In this document: one piece after another, positions 33,938 to 42,558 of the stretch
How the letters are laid out: the number at the start of each line of letters is the position of its first letter
How positions within the stretch are numbered: the stretch's first letter is position 1
NCBI GenBank assembly: GCA_046297495.1
Contig: JBKBIP010000027.1
Span: 1-64,000, forward strand
Direction of reading: 5' to 3'
Source of the DNA: JBKBIP01 sp046297495
GTDB taxonomy: Bacteria; Planctomycetota; Planctomycetia; Gemmatales; Gemmataceae
Length of the DNA stretch: 64,000 bases
The notes under the pieces: generated by a model
What the model was told of the DNA's origin: nothing
Seen by the model: only the letters and a program-made list of their open reading frames with translations
The model's database searches: none
Made by a program: the position numbers and the translations under genes

Positions 33938-35398
33938 ATGACACACAGCCAGCACAAAAACTTCTGTGGCCGAACGCGGCGGGAATTTCTCTGGGAAACG
34001 GGGGCGGGATTCGCCGGCGTCGCGTTGACCGGCCTGCTGTCGGCGGATGGCTTCTTTGAGCGTCAGGCCGCCGCGGGGACGCCGAAATTCGTCAATCCGC
34101 TGGCCGCCAAGCAGCCGCACTTCTCGGCCCCAGCGAAGAATGTCATCTTCTTGTTCATGTATGGCGGCCCCAGCCACATCGACACCTTCGACTATAAGCC
34201 GAAGATGAAGGGGATGGATAACAAGACGGTCAATGTGAAGACCTTTGGCCGGGGCGGGCATCGCAACCAGGGGCGGATCGTCGAGCCGCGCTGGAACTTC
34301 CGCCAGTACGGTCAGTGCGGCAAATGGGTCAGCGACTTGTTCCCGCATCTGGCCCGGCATGTCGATGATATTGCTTTCCTGCACTCCATGACCGCCGATT
34401 CGCCGATTCACGGCTCAGCCATGCTGCAAATGAACAGCGGCAAAATCCTCAGCGGCAGCCCCTGTTTGGGGTCGTGGGTCAATTATGGTCTGGGTAGTGT
34501 CAATGAAAACCTGCCCGGCTTTGTGGTGATGCTCGATCCGCGCGGCGGACCGATCAGCGGCGCCAAAAATTGGTCAAGCGGCTACATGCCGGCCCATTAC
34601 GAAGGGGCCATCATCCAGGCCAGCGGCACGCCCATCCTCGACTTGAATCGGCCGCGCGGCTTCAGCGCCGCCGCCCAGCGCGACTTGCTCGACACCTTGC
34701 GCGAATTCAACGACGAACACTATCAACAACGTGGCAACCCAGCCCTGGCGTCGCGCATCGCCAGTTACGAGCTGGCCTACAAGATGCAACAATACGCCCC
34801 GGAAGCGGTTGATCTGAGCCAGGAAGACGAGCAAACCAAGGCGATGTATGGATTGAATCAGAAAATCACCGAGCCGTTTGGCCGACAATGCCTGCTGGCC
34901 CGGCGGCTGGTGGAACGGGGCGTCCGCTTCATTCAGATTTACTCCGGCGGCAACCACAACGACGCCAACTGGGATGCCCACGGCGACTTGATGCACAACC
35001 ACAACCTGCACGCCAGCGAGACGGACCAGCCGATTGCCGCGCTAATCACCGACCTGAAACGGCGTGGCCTGCTCGATTCGACGCTGATCGTCTGGGGGGG
35101 CGAGTTTGGCCGACAACCGACTGCCGAATACGCCAATGGCACCGGCCGCGACCACAACGCCTACGGCTTTACCATGTGGCTGGCCGGCGGCGGCATCAAG
35201 GGGGGCGTCAGCGTCGGCGCCACCGATGAGCTGGGCAGCGCCGCCGTCGAGCGCCCCTTCCACGTCAAGCACCTGCACGCCACCATCTTGCACCAGCTCG
35301 GCATCGACCCCGACCGGCTCACCTATTTCTACGGCGGTCTCGATCAGAAGCTGGTCGGCGTCGAGGGGGCGGAGCCGATTCGGGAGATCATGGGGTAG
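33938..35398 (+). CDS. Tat-exported DUF1501 family protein, partner of the DUF1553 protein
   Basis: The 486-residue protein has a twin-arginine signal (TRREFLWETGAGFAGVALTGLL, RR at 14-15), then MYGGPSHIDTFDYKP near residue 70, and the late WGGEFGRQPTAEYANGTGRDHN motif of DUF1501 proteins. It follows the DUF1553 gene by 69 bp and a GAGGAAG site, forming the standard planctomycete DUF1549/1553-DUF1501 pair. Compared with the stand-alone copy at 282-1688, it has the longer N-terminal insert. Probably a sulfatase/phosphatase-fold enzyme; substrate unknown. Confidence 0.93.
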   Translation: MTHSQHKNFCGRTRREFLWETGAGFAGVALTGLLSADGFFERQAAAGTPKFVNPLAAKQPHFSAPAKNVIFLFMYGGPSHIDTFDYKPKMKGMDNKTVNVKTFGRGGHRNQGRIVEPRWNFRQYGQCGKWVSDLFPHLARHVDDIAFLHSMTADSPIHGSAMLQMNSGKILSGSPCLGSWVNYGLGSVNENLPGFVVMLDPRGGPISGAKNWSSGYMPAHYEGAIIQASGTPILDLNRPRGFSAAAQRDLLDTLREFNDEHYQQRGNPALASRIASYELAYKMQQYAPEAVDLSQEDEQTKAMYGLNQKITEPFGRQCLLARRLVERGVRFIQIYSGGNHNDANWDAHGDLMHNHNLHASETDQPIAALITDLKRRGLLDSTLIVWGGEFGRQPTAEYANGTGRDHNAYGFTMWLAGGGIKGGVSVGATDELGSAAVERPFHVKHLHATILHQLGIDPDRLTYFYGGLDQKLVGVEGAEPIREIMG

Positions 35399-35737
35399 GC
35401 GCGGCAAGAAACTATCCGAGAGGGACCGTGGAGCTGTCGGCGACCCGCGGAAAAATTTGGTTGCCGCGAATCAACGTCAATTGCATAGCATCAATGCCAC
35501 GGTTTATCGGGACACGTTCACACACACCCAATACCCACCAACAAGCGCGCCAAGGCAAGGCCGGTCTTCAAGGAAGCGGATCGCAATGGCGGAATGGGGA
35601 GAGCGGTCGAAATGGGCACAGGAAGCCCCGGCGCATCGTCACCGGACACGCTCCGTGACAAATTCAACTGCTTGAATTGTACTTTCCATTGCGTTGATCC
35701 ATAAAATAATTCTTCCCTGTTTGGATTTCGTTTCTCT
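35399..35737. other. Intergenic region, no gene seen
   Basis: About 340 bp after the DUF1501 gene. A weak inverted sequence (AATTCAA near 35661 with TTGAATT near 35675) and an AT-rich stretch at 35695-35730 that may hold the yceH promoter are visible. No coding signal. Confidence 0.4.
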
Positions 35738-35777
35738 TGATCATGGGGAGTGGCATGTGATCATGGGGAGTGGCATG
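35738..35777 (+). repeat. 20-bp tandem duplication covering ribosome site and start of yceH
   Basis: TGATCATGGGGAGTGGCATG occurs twice head to tail (35738-35757 and 35758-35777). Each copy carries GGGGAG plus ATG. Because 20 is not a multiple of three, the first copy encodes only ATG GGG AGT GGC ATG TGA (35743-35760), a five-codon frame. Confidence 0.9.
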
Positions 35778-36470
35778 GCGGATGAACCCCATCAACCGGC
35801 TGGCCCACCGTGGCCGGCATGGTCGTTGTTGGAACGGCGCGTTCTGGGCGTGCTGGTCGAGAAGCAGAAGACCACGCCGGACATTTACCCGCTGAGTCTC
35901 AATGCCTTGACAACGGGTTGCAATCAGAAATCGAACCGCGATCCGATCCTGGATTTGTCGGATGTGGTGGTCGAGGATACGTTGGTTGGCTTGCAGAAAG
36001 CGGGCTTGGCGATTCGCATTAGCGGCGGGCGCGTCGAAAAATGGCGGCACAATCTGTATGACGCGTGGCGCGTGAGCAAGGCGGAAATGGCCATCTTGGC
36101 GGAATTGCTGCTGCGCGGACCGCAAACCGAAGGGGAGCTGCGCTCGCGCGTCCAGCGCATGGAACCCATCGACGACCTAGACCAGCTGCGGGTCCTGCTG
36201 CAACCGCTGGCCGAACGGCAGCTGGTGATTTATCTCTCCCCACCGGGACGGCGCGGCACCATGCTGACACATGGCTTTCATCCAGTGGAGGAACTCGACC
36301 GGCTGCGGGAGAAATGGCAAGAGGGCGGCAGTGAAGCCAGCGTGACGGCCGCGCCGACGGCGGCTCTCCCCGCGCGTGGCCCCTCTTACGAAGCCCGCCT
36401 CGCCGCCTTGGAAGCGACCGTCGCCGAGCTGGTCGAGCAAGTGCGGCAATTGAAGGAATTGATAGAATGA
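35775..36470 (+). CDS. yceH: DUF480/YceH family protein
   Basis: The 231-residue protein matches the YceH (DUF480) family of paired winged-helix domains: LLERRVLGVLVEKQKTTPDIYPLSLNALTTGCNQKSNRDP, then WRHNLYDAWRVSKAEMAILAELLLRGPQTEGELR. Its role is not established. The C-terminus has a Pro/Ala linker and a short coiled coil (EARLAALEATVAELVEQVRQLKELIE). Start at ATG 35775 follows GGGGAG; ATG 35763 in the same frame is possible. The start region is duplicated in tandem (35738-35777). Confidence 0.9.
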   Translation: MADEPHQPAGPPWPAWSLLERRVLGVLVEKQKTTPDIYPLSLNALTTGCNQKSNRDPILDLSDVVVEDTLVGLQKAGLAIRISGGRVEKWRHNLYDAWRVSKAEMAILAELLLRGPQTEGELRSRVQRMEPIDDLDQLRVLLQPLAERQLVIYLSPPGRRGTMLTHGFHPVEELDRLREKWQEGGSEASVTAAPTAALPARGPSYEARLAALEATVAELVEQVRQLKELIE

Positions 36471-36495
36471 GCAAGGAAAGGTCCTCGCGCCACGG

Positions 36496-36510
36496 ATTCA
36501 TCGGTTCGCG
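36496..36510. repeat. ATTCATCGGTTCGCG repeat, single arm
   Basis: The 15-base core of the dispersed palindromic family lies between yceH and the pseudouridine synthase gene, followed by a degenerate opposite arm (GCGCGGGATGATTCATT near 36527-36543). Confidence 0.6.
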
Positions 36511-36565
36511 CACGCCGTTGCTTGTCCGCGCGGGATGATTCATTGAGAAACTGAGGACAGCGAAA

Positions 36566-37414
36566 GTGTCTGACGGCACCACTATGCGACAACGGTTGAA
36601 CAAATACCTGGCCCATGCGGGGGTCGGCTCCCGGCGGCACTGTGAGGAGCTGGTCCGCGCTGGCCGGGTGTCGATTGATGGCCAAGTGGTGCGCGAGCTG
36701 GGCACGCACGTCGAGGACGATCAGCAGGTGTGCGTCGATGGCCAACCGCTCCATTCCGAACGGCTGGTGTATTGGCTCGTTCACAAGCCGCGCGGGCATC
36801 TCTGCACCAATCATGATCCCGCCGGACGGCCGTTGGCCATCGACTTGGTGCCGCACGTGCCGCAGCGCGTGTACACCGTGGGTCGGCTGGACGAAGCCAG
36901 CGAAGGCTTGTTGCTGCTCACTAACGACGGCGATTTGGCATTTCGGTTGACGCACCCCCGCTATGGCGTGCCGAAAACGTACTTGGTGCAGGTCGCCGGC
37001 CATCCTTCCGCGGACGACTTGCACCGGCTGACCGAAGGAGTTTGGATTAGCGCGGGCCGGGTCCGGGCCAAGTATGCGCGGCGTCTCAAGCGTCAGGGGG
37101 ATAGCACTTGGCTGCGGATCGTCTTGTGCGAAGGGAAAAACCGCGAGATTCGCCGGATGTTGGCCAAGCTGGGGCATAAGGTCTTGCGGCTGCGGCGAAT
37201 CGCCTTGGGGCCTGTGCAGCTCGACCGCTTGCCCAAGGGTAAGGCCCGCCGGTTGAACATGGCCGAAGTCCAAGCATTGCGCTATGCCGCGACGAAACGC
37301 AGCAAGGACGAGAGTGACCCCGCGACGCCGGAAAAGAAACCATCCCAACGGCGGTGGGCTTCCGATGACAAAAAAATGCCATCATCGCGGCGTGGCGCGC
37401 GGCGGCGCGAGTGA
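36566..37414 (+). CDS. RsuA/RluB-family rRNA pseudouridine synthase
   Basis: The 282-residue protein isomerises uridine in rRNA. It has an S4 RNA-binding domain (QRLNKYLAHAGVGSRRHCEELVRAGRVSIDG) followed by the catalytic core with D109 in VGRLDEASEGLLLLTNDG and the late EGKNREIRRML motif. Order and motifs match the RsuA/RluB/RluE group; the exact site cannot be told. The basic tail (about 30 residues) is extra. GTG 36566 is placed 9 bases after GAGGA; ATG 36584 is an alternative. The stop overlaps the start of pyrK. Confidence 0.92.
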   Translation: MSDGTTMRQRLNKYLAHAGVGSRRHCEELVRAGRVSIDGQVVRELGTHVEDDQQVCVDGQPLHSERLVYWLVHKPRGHLCTNHDPAGRPLAIDLVPHVPQRVYTVGRLDEASEGLLLLTNDGDLAFRLTHPRYGVPKTYLVQVAGHPSADDLHRLTEGVWISAGRVRAKYARRLKRQGDSTWLRIVLCEGKNREIRRMLAKLGHKVLRLRRIALGPVQLDRLPKGKARRLNMAEVQALRYAATKRSKDESDPATPEKKPSQRRWASDDKKMPSSRRGARRRE

Positions 37415-38265
37415 ACCCTGTATTTCCTCATGATCCCATGTTTCAACAATATAGCGCCGACGTCATCGAGAATCTCCGCATCGCGGAACGGACCTATCGC
37501 TTGCGGTTGCAGACCCCCGCGTTGGCGGCGGCCATCCGGCCTGGTCAGTTCGTCATGCTGCGGACCATCGGCGGCGGCGATCCCTTGCTGGGCCGGCCGT
37601 TCGCCTTGTACGACACGGTGCTCGACGCGGACGGACAGCCGAGCGCCATCGATATAGTGTATCTCGTCATCGGCAAGATGACGGGGCTGCTGGCGCGGCT
37701 TACCGGTGGGGATCGGTTGAGCGTGTGGGGACCGTTGGGCAATGGTTTTCCTGATCTGAGCGGCCGCAAGCAGGTGGCGTTGGTGGCTGGAGGCATCGGG
37801 CAAACTCCTTTCCTGGCCCATGTCCGAGCGTTGTTGGGGACGCGCGGCTACGGTGGCCAACCAGCCCGGCGTCAGGTCGAACAGGTGTCCCTGTACTACG
37901 GTTCGCGCTCAGCGGCTCTGTTGGCAGGGGTGGCCGATTTCGAGAATGCCGGCGCCTCGGTTCACCTGGCCACCGATGACGGCAGCCTGGGATTTCATGG
38001 CACGGTCACGTCCTTGTTGGAACGACATCCCCTCCCCGATCACATCATCGGCTGCGGCCCCGAGCCGATGATGCGGGCGCTGGCGGCGTTGGCGCGCCGC
38101 TGGCGAACGCCGTGTCATCTCTCCCTGGAAACGCCCATGGCCTGTGGTGTCGGCATCTGTTTTAGCTGCGTGGTGCCAATCCGCACGACGGACGGTTGGG
38201 ATTACCGCCGGGTGTGCCTCGACGGCCCCATCTTCGATGCTGCTAGCTTGGCGGAGTATGAATGA
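37411..38265 (+). CDS. pyrK: Dihydroorotate dehydrogenase electron-transfer subunit
   Basis: PyrK passes electrons from dihydroorotate oxidation (PyrD type 1B) to NAD through FAD and a 2Fe-2S cluster. The 284 residues contain the FAD motif GRPFALYD, the NAD-binding VAGGIGQTPFL, and the four-cysteine cluster site in ACGVGICFSCVV...RRVCLDGP. The GTG start overlaps the preceding stop as GTGA, indicating coupling; ATG 37438 is an alternative start. pyrD is not adjacent, unlike in Firmicutes. Confidence 0.88.
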   Translation: MNPVFPHDPMFQQYSADVIENLRIAERTYRLRLQTPALAAAIRPGQFVMLRTIGGGDPLLGRPFALYDTVLDADGQPSAIDIVYLVIGKMTGLLARLTGGDRLSVWGPLGNGFPDLSGRKQVALVAGGIGQTPFLAHVRALLGTRGYGGQPARRQVEQVSLYYGSRSAALLAGVADFENAGASVHLATDDGSLGFHGTVTSLLERHPLPDHIIGCGPEPMMRALAALARRWRTPCHLSLETPMACGVGICFSCVVPIRTTDGWDYRRVCLDGPIFDAASLAEYE

Positions 38266-38433
38266 AATGGTTCTACCCTTCGATCCCCAGGGATCGGCCT
38301 TGGGTAAGTTCGTTCTGCTTTCCTCTTTTCCCAACTCCGGCGGCCAGTTAAGCTGGCGAAGTGAGTTCGTCTATGTGATCTGGGCGAGAGGGTGGCTCTC
38401 GCCGGGACTCTCTATATCTTGAGGATACGGACT

Positions 38434-38706
38434 ATGTCAAAACGTATGCAACTGGCGCTGATTGGCTTGGCCTGTTTCGTGTTGGGAGCGTTGCTGGCTC
38501 CGGAATTGCCCTTCGTTCACGCTCAACAAGGCGCGAAAAGCCCGACCTGGCTGCACGGGCTGGACCTGCGCGTTCGTAAAGGGGGACAGAAAGACTTTGA
38601 CAAGGACACGCCCAAGTACGGCGTGGAAGTCTTCCGCGACGAGAACAACAAGAACTTGGTGTACATTTCCGAAACCGGCTCGATTGCCGTCGTCCCCGCC
38701 AAGTGA
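38434..38706 (+). CDS. Small secreted protein of unknown function
   Basis: The 90-residue protein has a signal peptide (MQLALIGLACFVLGALLAPELPFVHAQQ) and a compact domain (SPTWLHGLDLRVRKGGQKDFDKDTPKYGVEVFRDENNKNLVYISETGSIAVV) that looks like a small beta fold. GAGGA precedes the ATG and a hairpin terminator follows, so it is a genuine single-gene unit. I recognise no function. Confidence 0.7.
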   Translation: MSKRMQLALIGLACFVLGALLAPELPFVHAQQGAKSPTWLHGLDLRVRKGGQKDFDKDTPKYGVEVFRDENNKNLVYISETGSIAVVPAK

Positions 38707-38736
38707 TACACTCATCTATAGGTAGAAACGATGCGG

Positions 38737-38770
38737 ACGCCAGAGAAGCACGCGCTTCCCTGGCGTGCTT
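38737..38770 (+). terminator. Hairpin terminator
   Basis: ACGCCAGAGAAGC (38737-38749) pairs with GCTTCCCTGGCGT (38754-38766) with one mismatch and a four-base loop, followed by GCTTTAT. Confidence 0.65.
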
Positions 38771-38854
38771 TATCTAACCCACACGCCATCGACTCGCCCC
38801 CTATCGGCACGAGAAGATTCCGCGGAATCTCTTGTTTGCGGAAGGAGGCCGGCC

Positions 38855-39052
38855 ATTATCAAGTGCAGCTTCTGTGAACAGCCCCTGGTGTGCAAGTCCT
38901 GTCAGCAGCCGTTCCGACCCAAGAGCAGCGACCATCATATCGGCGTGTATCAGCCCGACATGATCGTTTACTGTCCCGAATGTCATAAAGTGCTGGTCTG
39001 TCGCGGGTGCGGCTTCGTCTATGGCGAGGTCCGCGACGATGAACCGATGTGA
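38855..39052 (+). CDS. Small zinc-ribbon protein, apparently starting at ATT
   Basis: The 65-residue product holds four zinc knuckle pairs: IKCSFCEQPLVCKSCQQPF and YCPECHKVLVCRGCGFVYGE. A perfect AAGGAGG (38842-38848) lies 6 bases before ATT 38855; ATC 38858 comes next. No ATG, GTG or TTG is suitably placed near this site, and an ATG 90 bp upstream (38765) would add an unlikely leader overlapping the terminator of the previous gene. I therefore propose an AUU start, as in infC. A sequencing error in the codon is the other explanation. Function unknown. Confidence 0.65.
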   Translation: MIKCSFCEQPLVCKSCQQPFRPKSSDHHIGVYQPDMIVYCPECHKVLVCRGCGFVYGEVRDDEPM

Positions 39053-39093
39053 GGGGCATTGCCAGGGACCTCACGGCCGCCGCGCGTCCACCC

Positions 39094-40017
39094 TCAAGCC
39101 AACGGGTGCTCGTAGCCTTGTGGTTGCAGGACGTGGCGTTGTCCCTGCTCCTCTAGCCAAAAGCCGGTCTCGACGCATTCGCCGATGGCTGTCAGCGTGA
39201 TGCCCAGAACGGGTTGATCGCGCAGTAAGCGTTCGGCGTCAGTGGCAGAGAGGGCCAAGACCAGCTCGAAATCCTCGCCATCGCTCAAGGCATGTTGTAG
39301 TGGGGAAAGGTGATCGTTCAGCTGGTGAGCGTCGTCGCTAATGGGAATCGCCTCCGCGCGGAGCACGGCGCCGCAGCCGCTTTCTTGACATATCCGCCAC
39401 ACATCCAGCGATAAGCCATCGCTAATGTCGATCATGGCATGCAGGTCGGCCAGCTCGTGGAGTCGCAACGCTTCGTGGACGCGCGGCGTGAAGGTCAAAT
39501 GCTTGCCGCGGATGCTGCCGCCCAAGGGACCCGTGACCAGGAGCCAATCCCCCGGCTGGGCGCCGGCGCGGCGCACCGGCCCCCGCGCGGTGGCTTCCCC
39601 CAATACCGTCACCGAGATGACCAACGGCCCATCCCAGCTGTTGGTGTCCCCTCCCACGATGGCGGTGGCGAAAGCGTCCGCCAGCTCGCGCAAGCCGGCG
39701 TACAATTCCTCGGCGAGGGCTTGTCCTCCTCGGCGCGGCAAGCCGACGCTTACCACGGCGGCCACGGGACGGCCCGCCATGGCAGCGATGTCGCTGAGAT
39801 TCACCGCCATCGCCTTGCGTCCCACCTGGCGTGGTCCCGCCTCGGCCAACCGAAAGCAGCTTCCTTCCAACAGCATGTCCGTGGTGATCAGGCAGGACGG
39901 CCCGTTTCCCCACGCCAAGGCGGCGGCATCATCCCCCGGCCCCAGCAAGACGCGCTCTTGGGCCGGTGTCCGCCGGCGCAGCCAATCGATGAATGCTAAT
40001 TCGCCGTGGTCTGGCAT
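39094..40017 (-). CDS. thiL: Thiamine-monophosphate kinase
   Basis: ThiL phosphorylates thiamine monophosphate to the active diphosphate cofactor. The 307 residues show GPGDDAAAL, TTDMLLEGSCF, AVNLSDIAAMAGRPVAAVVSVGLP, GGDTNSWDGP and IDISDGLSLDVWRICQESGCGA, all characteristic of the AIR-synthase-like fold, and DGEDFELVL near the end. No thiamine riboswitch or other thi gene lies beside it. Confidence 0.95.
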   Translation of the reverse strand: MPDHGELAFIDWLRRRTPAQERVLLGPGDDAAALAWGNGPSCLITTDMLLEGSCFRLAEAGPRQVGRKAMAVNLSDIAAMAGRPVAAVVSVGLPRRGGQALAEELYAGLRELADAFATAIVGGDTNSWDGPLVISVTVLGEATARGPVRRAGAQPGDWLLVTGPLGGSIRGKHLTFTPRVHEALRLHELADLHAMIDISDGLSLDVWRICQESGCGAVLRAEAIPISDDAHQLNDHLSPLQHALSDGEDFELVLALSATDAERLLRDQPVLGITLTAIGECVETGFWLEEQGQRHVLQPQGYEHPLA

Positions 40018-40206
40018 CAGACACTCCTTCGGTTGTGGAGACTCGCACCTGCCGGCGAAAGCAGGATGATTTGCTCTTTACGGCGGCTCCCGTTAAGATG
40101 AGCAAAATGGCAGCGTCCTCCGACGTATTCGTTTGCTCCTGGTCCCCCTGAGCTTCGCAAGGAGTAGGCCAGGGGCACACCAAAGCCTGTACGGAGAGAG
40201 CAAAGC

Positions 40207-41832
40207 ATGGACCATGTGTCCCAGGTTGGCGCTACCTCCGCCGCCGCCGGCGCGCCGGTGGAAGGACCGGACCTGACTGGGCAAACGCTGGGTGACTTTC
40301 GCGTCTTGCGGCGGCTGGGCCAAGGGGGCATGGGGCAAGTGTACCTGGCCGAGCAGCTATCCCTCAAGCGCAAGGTGGCGCTGAAAATCCTGCGCCCCGA
40401 TCTGGCCGCCAATCCGACCGCCTTGAAGCGTTTCCAGGCCGAGGCCGAGGCGGTCGCGCGCATCAATCACGCCAACATCGTGCAAGTGTACGCCATCGGC
40501 ACGGCAAATGGCCAGCATTACATGGCGTTGGAATACGTCGATGGCCGCAACCTGCGCGACTATCTGGCCAAGAAAGGCCCCCCCGACGTTCTGCCCGCCG
40601 TGAGCATTATGCGCCAGGTGGCCGCCGCCTTGCAACGGGCTAGCGAACAGGGGATCGTTCACCGGGACATCAAACCGGAAAACATCCTGATCACGCGCCA
40701 GGGGGAGGTCAAGGTCACGGATTTTGGCTTATCGCGCTGTTTCGCCGGGGACCGGCTCCCCATGAACCTCACCCAAAGCGGCGTCACCATGGGGACGCCG
40801 TTGTACATGAGTCCCGAACAGGTGCAAGGCAAGGACATCGATCCGCGTAGCGACATCTATTCGCTGGGTGTCACCAGTTATCATTTATTGTCCGGCCAGC
40901 CGCCGTACCGGGGCCAGTCGGCTTTTGACGTGGCGGTCCAGCACGTCCACGGCGAGCCGGAGCCGCTGAGCGCGATGCGTCCCGATCTGCCGCCCGAATT
41001 GACGGCCATCATTCACAAGATGATGGCCAAGGATCCGGCCCAGCGTTATCAAACCGGCCGCGAGCTGCTGCTCGATTTGACACGCTTGCGGGAAATGCTG
41101 AGCGGCGGGCCGAATGAGGCCACTGGCGGCGCGAGCGGCCACATCGCGGTCCCTCTGGCCACGTCTAGTGTTCGTTTGCCAGTCTTGAGTAATTCCGGCT
41201 CGACAGCGCTGGCCGCCGCGACCCCGCGCCGCTGGCGCTGGTTGATCGTGGCGCTGGTGCTGGCCCTGATTCTCGGCTCCGCTTTGTCGTTGCTGCGTCA
41301 TGGCATCGCGCGGTTCCCTTGGTCGGCCGAACCGGTGGCGCCGCGGGCCGTGGTTCAACCAGACCCGGCCCAGACGCACGAAGAGCAGCTCTGGATCAAA
41401 GTTCGTCAGCCCTTCACGGTGGACGATCCCCAACAGTTGCGGGCCGCCTTGGAAGCGCGCATCGATCTGGCTTTATTTTACCTCGAACACCGGCGGTTAC
41501 AGCAAGCCCAGCAATTCGCCGTTGAAGAGCTGATCGACAATCCGAGTCGAATCGAAGCGTTTCGCACCTTGGGGTTTCTCACACAAGCGATGGTGTTGGC
41601 CTTTCAGGACCAGGCGGAAAAATCCAATCTCGAAATGCTGAAACTCATGGGACCGCGCGGACGCGAGAGTTTTTGGAGAGGGGACGAGCATCAATGGCTG
41701 TTTCATCACGCGGCCTTGCGGGCCATGCTGGCCGAGGCCTTGACTCACAATGCCCGCAATCTGGGAAGCGATTTGCCCCCGCCGCTCGAGCGCCTGCGCC
41801 GCATTCCCTACAATCGTCGGCCAATGCCATGA
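40207..41832 (+). CDS. Hanks-type transmembrane Ser/Thr protein kinase
   Basis: The 541-residue protein has a canonical kinase domain: GQGGMGQV (38-45), ATP lysine K60, HRDIKPEN (152-159), DFG (172-174) and an APE-equivalent SPEQ. One membrane helix (about 343-363, WLIVALVLALILGSALSLL) is followed by a roughly 175-residue outer domain with repeated helices (LRAALEARIDLALFYLEHRR..., FAVEELIDNPSRIEAFRTLGF) of TPR-like character. It would signal from the envelope. Two hairpins follow the gene. Confidence 0.93.
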   Translation: MDHVSQVGATSAAAGAPVEGPDLTGQTLGDFRVLRRLGQGGMGQVYLAEQLSLKRKVALKILRPDLAANPTALKRFQAEAEAVARINHANIVQVYAIGTANGQHYMALEYVDGRNLRDYLAKKGPPDVLPAVSIMRQVAAALQRASEQGIVHRDIKPENILITRQGEVKVTDFGLSRCFAGDRLPMNLTQSGVTMGTPLYMSPEQVQGKDIDPRSDIYSLGVTSYHLLSGQPPYRGQSAFDVAVQHVHGEPEPLSAMRPDLPPELTAIIHKMMAKDPAQRYQTGRELLLDLTRLREMLSGGPNEATGGASGHIAVPLATSSVRLPVLSNSGSTALAAATPRRWRWLIVALVLALILGSALSLLRHGIARFPWSAEPVAPRAVVQPDPAQTHEEQLWIKVRQPFTVDDPQQLRAALEARIDLALFYLEHRRLQQAQQFAVEELIDNPSRIEAFRTLGFLTQAMVLAFQDQAEKSNLEMLKLMGPRGRESFWRGDEHQWLFHHAALRAMLAEALTHNARNLGSDLPPPLERLRRIPYNRRPMP

Positions 41833-41839
41833 AAACCAC

Positions 41840-41878
41840 GCAAGCCGGGACGCTCGTCAAGAGCAGGTCCCGGCTTGC
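41840..41878 (+). terminator. Hairpin terminator after the kinase gene
   Basis: GCAAGCCGGGAC (41840-41851) pairs exactly with GTCCCGGCTTGC (41867-41878). A second hairpin (GAGTTGC, loop TTTG, GCAACTC) lies at 41893-41910. Confidence 0.6.
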
Positions 41879-42012
41879 GCGAGTGGGATGGCGAGTTGCT
41901 TTGGCAACTCAGTCTAGGTCCTTGACTATCGCTGCCGGTGGGATCGGTGCCGGAGTCAGCGCGGTGAGGATGAATACCTCTGAGCAGCCATAACTTGTCC
42001 ATCAATGGGCGA

Positions 42013-42034
42013 GCGGAATTCTTGCGAATTCCGC
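42013..42034 (-). terminator. Hairpin after the Cys-rich gene
   Basis: GCGGAATTC (42013-42021), loop TTGC, GAATTCCGC (42026-42034): a perfect stem just beyond the stop of the minus-strand Cys-rich gene. Confidence 0.55.
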
Positions 42035-42072
42035 GGGGATGGACTTACTGGTCGCGGTAACACTTCCCTTGC

Positions 42073-42558
42073 TTAGAAGGGGGACGCTTCGTAGTGCGGC
42101 GTCGAAACCGGGGTGACTTGAACGGGAGCCACCGAAGTCCCCTTCGTCGCTTCATCCCCCATCGGCATCTGCTTGGGGGGACCGATCTTTTCGGCTTCCG
42201 GCGCGGCTTCGGCGGGAGCGCCGCAGGAACCACAAGCGTGGTGGCAGCCGCAGTAGTTGCAGCAGCAATTGCAACGCGGAGCGCCACAGGCATTACGGAA
42301 CGCATTGATGCGATCGCGCAGGGTCGGACGGCAGCAGCAGCAGCCACAATCGCAGCAGCCACAGCCGCAGCAAGAACCACACGCATTGCGGAACGCCTCG
42401 AAGCGTTCCCGCAGGGTCGGACGGCAGCAGCAGCAACCGTAGTTGCAGCAGCTATGGCAGGGAGCGCAACACGCTGGGGCGCAGCAGCTGCCACCGCAGC
42501 ACGACGGATCGGCACCGGCGAACCAGGCCGTAGTTACCAGCAAAAATGCAGTACTCAC
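42073..42558 (-). CDS. Very Cys-rich secreted protein with internal repeats
   Basis: The 161-residue protein has a signal peptide (VSTAFLLVTTAWFAGADPS) and then a cysteine-dense region with two copies of a CCCCRPTLR(E/D)R..AFRNACG unit and other CC/CCCC clusters, ending in a Pro/Glu-rich tail. GTG 42558 is chosen because GGAGG lies 7 bases upstream; a longer frame starting at 42612 lacks a signal at its N-terminus. Possible roles are outer metal binding or a disulfide-rich surface coat; planctomycete walls contain Cys-rich proteins, but no specific homologue is known to me. Confidence 0.65.
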   Translation of the reverse strand: MSTAFLLVTTAWFAGADPSCCGGSCCAPACCAPCHSCCNYGCCCCRPTLRERFEAFRNACGSCCGCGCCDCGCCCCRPTLRDRINAFRNACGAPRCNCCCNYCGCHHACGSCGAPAEAAPEAEKIGPPKQMPMGDEATKGTSVAPVQVTPVSTPHYEASPF

